Assembly (NCBI GenBank): GCA_024291935.2 | Contig: JAGTYA010000026.1 | Span: forward strand, 8,350,001-8,414,000 | Direction: 5' to 3' | DNA from: Okapia johnstoni | Lineage: Eukaryota > Chordata > Mammalia > Artiodactyla > Giraffidae | DNA length: 64,000 nucleotides | Part shown: positions 57,601 through 64,000 of the stretch, one piece after another | Position numbering within the stretch: the first letter of the stretch is position 1 | How the letters are laid out: every line of letters begins with the position of its first letter | Notes under the pieces: generated by a model | What the model was told of the DNA's origin: nothing | Database searches by the model: none | Seen by the model: only the letters and a program-made list of their open reading frames with translations | Made by a program: the position numbers and the translations under genes

Positions 57601-58439
57601 TCTGGTAGCAAGAACATAGAACAATTTAAGTCAGGACTTTGTTATTTTTCAGAGATTTAGAGATCCCCAGGTCCCGCTTCTAGCTAGGACCATGAGTTCT
57701 GCCAGGATCTATCTAAACCCTGAGACGTCAATGAATGGGGATGCCTGCCCACTGAGTGGGCTGTGATGAAAGCTGTGAGACGCTGATTAAGAGGAAATCA
57801 ATTCGGGGAGATGCACTGAACAATCAGTCATTCAGTCTTCCTTGTCTCATCCCCATCTAGAAACCAGAGACAGGCTCAATATACAAGCAAAGATGATACA
57901 GGAAAGGCTTAAGCACAAAGTTAAAAAAGTTGTTCGGGGCTAAGGTCATGCAAATCAAGTCAAACAATGCCCCTGGCATTAGAACAGAATAGGGTGCTCT
58001 TGGTGCAAGTGTGGAAGGACTTCCTAAAGCTCTGTATCCAGAGCCCCGAATCTCAGTGCCAGCTGTGACTGAGGAGGCACGTTAACATATTTATCCTTTT
58101 CTCTCCCAATTATCGGTTGTCAAGCCTGGTATCTCTCATCAATTCATTTAATCAGTGTTATAGCTTGCTGTACACTACTATCAGTTTTTAAATTGTATTC
58201 TTAATCAGCAGGCTACCAGTAGCATCAGAATTCTTCTGGAAGGTTGTAAGAAGGAATGAATACTCACTCCTGAAAGTACTGAGAAATTCCCTGGACAAAC
58301 AGAAGATTGTATATCATCTTAAAAATGAAACAAACAAAAAACAAAATTAATTCAGGGCCTGGGAATAAAGACTAAGGCCCCAGTCCTCCTCTGTTGGGAG
58401 AAAAATAATTCTGAAGCTAGTTCTTTTTTTTTTTTTTGG

Positions 58440-58600
58440 TTAAACTGAAGCTGCGGGGAGGGAGGTGGGAAGGAGGGTCAGGATGCGGGGACACATGTGC
58501 ACCTGTGGCTGATTCATGTCGATGTTCGGCAAAAACCACAATATTGTTAAGCTAATTATCCTCCAATTAAAATAAATTGAAAAAAAACAAAACAAAAACT
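58440..58600 (+). repeat. Bovine-type L1 3' UTR tail
   Basis: GGGGACACATGTGCACCTGT, GGCTGATTCATGTCGATG, CAATATTGTTAAGCTAATTA and CCTCCAATTAAAATAAATTG with an A-rich end match the recurrent 3' tail of ruminant L1. Confidence 0.75.
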
Positions 58601-58800
58601 GAAGTTTAGTTGACTTACAATATTTCAGGCGTACAGCAAAGTGATTCAGTTAAATTGTGTGTGTGTACACAAACATATGCATATTCTTTTTCATATTATT
58701 TTCTATTATAGGTTATTGCAAGATACTGAATATAGTTATATTGTTCCCTTTGCTATACAGTAGGTCCTTGTTGTTTATATATTTTATATATAGTTCTATC
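58601..58800 (+). repeat. Older L1 3' fragment
   Basis: TTTAGTTGACTTACAATATT, GTACAGCAAAGTGATTCAGT, ATAGGTTATTGCAAGATACT, GCTATACAGTAGGTCCTTGT: a common L1M-type 3' region. Confidence 0.7.
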
Positions 58801-61094
58801 TTAAAAATGATAAAGCTAGTGAGACTTGGTCCACATCACTCAAAAGAAAGTCATTTCCCGAAATAAAAAAAATAGATAAGTAGGTGAAGGAGAATGGGGA
58901 TTGGCTTGCTGAAAATCTTCCCTATAGCAGATAGCAGATTAGCCATGCGAGATTCTTTTGGGATGGTTTACTATGCAGAATTTTATAAGAGAAAGCATTT
59001 CAAATGTGAAACTGGGAGTTCAGCACCTAAACATTTATTAATGAGAAAAATCCTCACACCACAATCATAATGAAGGTTTAACACCAATGTCTGACATTTC
59101 GTCATTAAGGGATCAGTTTTAACTGTAGATTTGGCAGCTTGCCCTATCGGCTGTTTCACAAGCAGCTTCTGAGGTTTCAAGAAAGGCAGGTTGTTTGCTT
59201 TTAAACACTATCTTAAAAAATATATTTCAGAACAGGGTTCAACTACTCCAAGACAGAAGGAGGGAATGAAAACTGAACCAAATAAAGGATTCTGATGCTA
59301 CCAAACATAAAGGGAGCACACCAGAGGTGAAGGAGAGGAAAAGACATTGTTTGCCACCAGCAGCAAAATGCTAAAAGTCAATTTAGCACTTCTTATGACC
59401 AAGTTAAAAAATACGGATGGCACTAAAGACATGAGGTTGATAAAAGGAAATCTTCATCTCTTCAAAATACACTTAACTGACTCAAATCTATTTTATTTAA
59501 AGACAAAACCACCCAACAGTTCCACAGCAGCTCGAAGGACGGTCATCTAATCAATTAGCAGCCACACCTCTCTGCTCAGCTTGATGCGGTAATTAAGGGA
59601 GAGATTCTTCTCCCTGGGAATACAAGTACAGAAGGGCAGAGCCCCTAAGGACCTAACCCATTATGACAGCCTTTTCATTAGAGAGAGAACACTGCCATGA
59701 GCTCTCCAAGGAAGCAGTGGCCTGTATCACTACAGAACACCTGTGTGTGAACAGCAGCCACCTCTGAGGACAGATAAAAATGTGCTGGCAGCAGGAAGGA
59801 GAGGGGGGAACCACTCAAAAAATCTAACAGGCTGCGCTTCTTACCATAATTCACATGGACCGTGTTTTTTCCACTGTAACAAAAAGATGGATTCTCAAAT
59901 AACATAGAAATGGCACATAACCATGATCTTAGAAAAGTGAAACAGGTTTGAACACAAATACAATCATACAGCTGAACTCTTTTTCTACTAGGGGCAGCGA
60001 GAGGGGCGCAAGTGGGGAAGTGTGATGCTTGAATCAAGGGCAGCAGTCCACCCCTTTACCCTTGCCCCACGCTGGGATCTTAAAAAATCAGCTCAAAATT
60101 TCAGAATTTAGTTAATAAAATCAAAACCTTTAACAGTATAAAAGAAAAAGCACTATCATACCAGGAGTGACACGCAAGTAAATCATACCACAAACTTACA
60201 AACTCAAGTTAACTGAAATTCCCGAGATTCACTCTCACTGAGAAACAACTCCTAAAATCTAGGACCACAGGCAGAGTTTCAGGAGAGAGAAGTGATCAAA
60301 AGACCGACAAAGGCAAACAGGAAGTAGTGGCATATTACACAAGCAATGGGATAGAGAGACACAGCAGGATGGCCAGAGTTCAGCTCCCAGGATTGAACTG
60401 GCAAGTCCCAAACACACACAGGGCCCTGGCACTACCAGCTACAGTGCTCAGTGTCCTTGGCAGTCAAGGCCAAATGCAAGCAGCTCTGGGCCTCTGCGTG
60501 TGAAACTGGTACATAGTGGCATATAAAAAGAAAATACTAGTTTCATAAGGATAAAACATAGTTAAGGTCCACAAACAAAAGTTTTCTTGGGGGGGTGGGG
60601 TGGGCGGGGGGAGCGAGGTGCTACCAAGCAGGACAGGTAAATCTAAGAATCCAAACTATCCTAGACTACTTACTTGCTGGTTACCAATTTAAAGTCTTAA
60701 GACTCTGGTTTTTCTAAAGAGGTTCTTGGAATTCCAGATGAGAAGAGATGAACAGGAAAATCGGAAGCCAGGATTAAATAGTAAGGTTAAAAAAAAGTTT
60801 CCCATAAGCTGTTAAGACAAGGGAGATAAACCCAGAGAGCTGCATCTCCACACCATGCCACCTCTACAACAGGCCACAGAGGGCAGAAAGAAAATGTGGG
60901 GCAGAGAGACCACAGAGGACTCTGAAGCCGGCCTGGGAGGCATGTTCTGCCCCACATCGACTGGGAGCTAGACCTAAGGTATCTATCCTTCTACTGTTTG
61001 GACACAACTGAAGCCAGAGCCCAAGTGCTCTTCATGGTCAAGAAAGTCTTGTTCTAACACCAACAAACACTCTGGACTACATGAGTCTGTTACC

Positions 61095-61262
61095 TTAAAC
61101 AGACTTACTCAACATTTCTGGGCCTCTGTTTCCTCATCTGCAAAGTGGGGAAAATAATAAGATCTACTATCTTACAAAGATTAAATGAGTTAATGAATGT
61201 AAAACAGCTAATTAAACAAGCGTCTGGGACAAAGTGCTCAATAAATGCTGGCTATTATGATT
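61095..61262 (+). repeat. MIR
   Basis: GGGCCTCTGTTTCCTCATCT, GCAAAGTGGGGAAAATAATA, GATTAAATGAGTTAATGAAT and TGCTCAATAAATGCTGGCTA: a full forward MIR. Confidence 0.8.
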
Positions 61263-62334
61263 CGACAACTAAAGACACTAGCCTCAGAGCAAATGGCACC
61301 CCGTGGGAATGGGTGGGGGCACTGTCTGCTCTTCAAGTACTCAGTCTATTGCGTTTAAGAGTTTCCCAACCACTTGGAACAGAGTAATGTACTTAGAGGG
61401 CCATCCAGGAGGCACCGTTACTGAGTCACTGCCTTAGCTAATAGAATGAACAAATCTCTGAAAGCAAAAGTCTGTCTTCCATACAGACTAGGGGCCGAAG
61501 AGAGAAAAAAGCACATCAAGTTCACTTTTGGAATTGAAGTGAAAGCCACATGTGTATCTGAAAAGAAATATGCTTTGTGTAAAAAAGCAGAGGATTATGG
61601 GACTTGCTGAGTGATGGGAAATAGAGCTATTAATCCCACAAGTCTATATGTAGACACAAACTGATATAAGGTAATCACTTGATTAAACTTTTTTAATGAT
61701 TCTGATGAGAAGTGATCCTGAGCAAATGAGATGAGTGTAAGCAGATTTGCTTAAAGCTGATCCAAGTGACTATTAGAGGCTCAAAGGTCTACTATTAGCG
61801 GTACTAAGAGAAGCTTTTAAAAGTGAGAGGTGCTTCGTTAAGTGAGAGAATGAATAAAAACAAAGGAACAAGGTGGAAAACAATAGTTTAGAAATATATT
61901 TACTGCAACTGTATCTCTTAAAAATACATCAAGCAAAGATAAAAGTCCACACACTGTTACATACACACAAATCCGCTTAACCTCTTCCAAGAGAAAACAA
62001 GGAACACTTACATAAAAGTGTGATTTGACAGACAAGTTTCACTAAGAAACAGGGCTAACAAAGAGTTAAGTTACAGAAGAAATAGGAACCAAGTGTGTAG
62101 GCTCTGCAGCCCCTTTGAGACTGCTGGGTGTTCTGGCCTTAGTGAGTGCCTGGAGCCGACCAGCCTTCAGCTATTACCGGTACCAAGGTTTTTCAAGGAT
62201 AGAGGCTATGCAAGCTTTGCAGTTTTCAAATTTGGAATTGACCAATAGCCAATATATAAGCTTAAAAATACACAAACTACTGTCATAATGAAACCCGAGT
62301 AAGCCAAATTATTTTTTTAATGGAAAAAAGAAAA

Positions 62335-62790
62335 AGGCCAATGCCCCTATTAGAAGGAGGAAATGAGCCAAACTTGGTTCAAGTCTAGCTTCCTTAGCTA
62401 GATACACTGCAAACCAAGGCAGCAAGTGCCTTCCTGCAGTTCAGCCAGGACTCTGGGAATTGCAAAACAAAGGCTCATTATGAGGTCATAGTCAGTAACC
62501 AGCCAATCAAGGACAGGGATGGTCAACTCCCCACTTGTCTACAACAGCAATTCTCACACTCCTGGAAAACCCTTTATGCTCTTATTACTAAGGGCCTCAA
62601 ATAGCTTTTGTTGATGCGGATTAGAGCTACTGTATTATAACTTAAACTGAGAAAATGTTAATCTATTAATTCATTTAAAATATATTACTGAACTCATCCC
62701 AACTATGTATTAATAACTATCTTCCAACATATCAAGTTAATACATATCATCATAGTAAAATCTAGGTTAACTTTTAAAACTTAACTATTA
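62335..62790 (+). repeat. Duplicated segment, copy 1
   Basis: Shares GCAAACCAAGGCAGCAAGTG, GGGAATTGCAAAA, TTGTCTACAAC and AATTCATTTAAAA in the same order with 63520-63960. Either two copies of one unnamed repeat or an old local duplication. Confidence 0.6.
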
Positions 62791-62799
62791 AACCTACAA

Positions 62800-63120
62800 C
62801 AAGGACGAAACCCTGAAAACATTATGCCAAGTGAAATGCGGCAGAAACAAAAAGACAAATACCGTATGACTCTACTTATAAGAAGTGTTCAGAACAAACA
62901 AATTCATAGAGAAAGTAGAAAAAGGTTATCAAAGGCTGGTGGAGAGAAAGATGGGGAGTTACTGTTTATCGATATAGATTTTCTGTTTGGGATGACCAAA
63001 AAGTTCTACAAATAGTGGTGCTGGCTACATTGTTAATGGGTTTAATGCCACTGGACTATACACTTAAAAATTAATAAAATGTAAATTTTGTGTTACCCAT
63101 ATTTGACCACAATGAAAAAA
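62800..63120 (+). repeat. Old L1 3' UTR fragment
   Basis: GAAACCCTGAAAACATTATG, CAAGTGAAATGCGGCAGAAA, CACTGGACTATACACTTAAA: an L1 tail of the same kind as at 39.3-39.8 kb, lying between the two duplicated segments. Confidence 0.7.
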
Positions 63121-63519
63121 CAAAGCACAAGGCCATGAGGAAATTTCAGACTACCATAAATGAGGAACACTGTGTAAAATAACTAACCAGCATTCTTCAA
63201 AACTGTCAATGTCATGAAAGACATGACAAGACTGAGGAGACTATGGAGACATGACAACTAAATGCAATATGGGTTCCTGGGCTGGATCCTAAACAGAAAA
63301 AGTACACCAGTAGGAAAACTGATGAAATCTGAAGTTGTCTGGTTAACAGTATGATACCAAGACTAACTATCAGTTTTGATATGTGTTCTGTGGTTATATA
63401 CGATGTCAACATAAGGGGAAACTGGGTGAAGAACATACAAAAACTCTTTGGATTATTTTTGTTAACTCTTCGAAGTTCAAAATTTAAAAGAAATCAAATT
63501 TAACTGTTTAAAAACCCTC

Positions 63520-63960
63520 ATAAGGTCAAAGTTATCTATTCGTAGGAGGAGACGACCCAACTTTGGTCAAAGTCCCCCTGGTCACAGAGAACCAGCTTTC
63601 TCAGATACAATGACAGCAAACCAAGGCAGCAAGTGCCTTCGCGAGCCCAGTCAGGACTAAAAAGGTTCTGGGAATTGCAAAAAAAAAAAAAAAAAAAAAA
63701 TTTTTTTTTTTTTTAATTTTTATGAAATTACCAAGAAATCAACCAAACAAAGCCAGGAAGAATTAACTTAAGTTTTGTCTACAACTGTGGTTCCTACACT
63801 TCTTGGATTCAGAAAGTCTTTGCAGTATTAAAAATAACCTGAATCTCCCAAAAGATTCTGTTTATATGAATCATACCTATCAACGTCTCCATTCATTTAA
63901 AAGAACATTAATAAACCCATTACATGTAAACATTACTTACTTAATTTTAATGAAAAAAAA
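63520..63960 (+). repeat. Duplicated segment, copy 2, with A/T insertion
   Basis: Same order of blocks as copy 1. At the GGAATTGC block it carries 22 A (63679-63700) followed by 14 T (63701-63714), absent from copy 1. Confidence 0.6.
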
Positions 63961-64000
63961 AAAGTATTTTCCAAATCACAACTTCACACAGACCTTTAGG

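Larger units (their letters stand above)
53481..64000 (-). other. MARK2 upstream intron, gene-free in this window
   Basis: No exon with a MARK2 N-terminal sequence was found here, so the canonical first exon is expected beyond 64 kb. Contents: SINE, L1 and MIR copies and a duplicated segment at 62.3 and 63.5 kb. The AT content rises after about 57 kb. Confidence 0.65.

Noticed and set aside
53371..64000. Canonical MARK2 first coding exon (MSSARTPLPTLNERDTEQ in human)
   Set aside because: I looked for its reverse complement by eye and did not find it; it is probably beyond the right edge.

Overview
This is mammalian nuclear DNA, most likely from a ruminant such as cattle or a close bovid. It is packed with ruminant-lineage repeats: tRNA-Glu-derived Bov-tA SINEs, CHR-type SINEs and BovB/ART2A 3' ends. 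Older L1, L2 and MIR copies are also present. Genes have spliced vertebrate structure with GT-AG introns, and a CpG island spans about 16.3-18.6 kb.

Two genes can be reconstructed exon by exon. RCOR2 (CoREST2, a corepressor scaffold with ELM2 and SANT domains) lies on the + strand, with 12 coding exons at 18387-22305. MARK2 (Par-1b, a Ser/Thr polarity kinase) lies on the - strand. Eighteen of its coding exons (24907-38541) encode 770 residues that match human residues 19-788 in length and order. The usual 18-residue first coding exon was not found and is probably beyond 64 kb. An alternative first coding exon candidate sits at 53371-53406. The two genes are tail to tail, with poly(A) signals about 225 bp apart. 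This agrees with the human 11q13 order MARK2-RCOR2 seen in the opposite orientation.

Layout: 1-16.2 kb is intergenic and repeat-rich, with no supported gene; 16.3-18.4 kb is the CpG-island promoter and 5' region of RCOR2; 18.4-22.9 kb is RCOR2; 23.1-38.5 kb is the MARK2 body; 38.5-64 kb is MARK2 5' intron sequence with repeats and the alternative first exon.

The two genes do unrelated jobs (chromatin repression in the nucleus; microtubule-associated protein phosphorylation and cell polarity at the cortex) and are linked only by position. The strongest observations are: a 4-bp tandem duplication that breaks the RCOR2 reading frame in exon 1; an in-frame alternative N-terminal exon of MARK2 with an overlapping two-codon uORF; a 27-nt MARK2 microexon between a U-rich tract and a UG repeat; a GC-AG intron in MARK2; and two stop-free, in-frame short introns in RCOR2. 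I found no wholly new type of system here.
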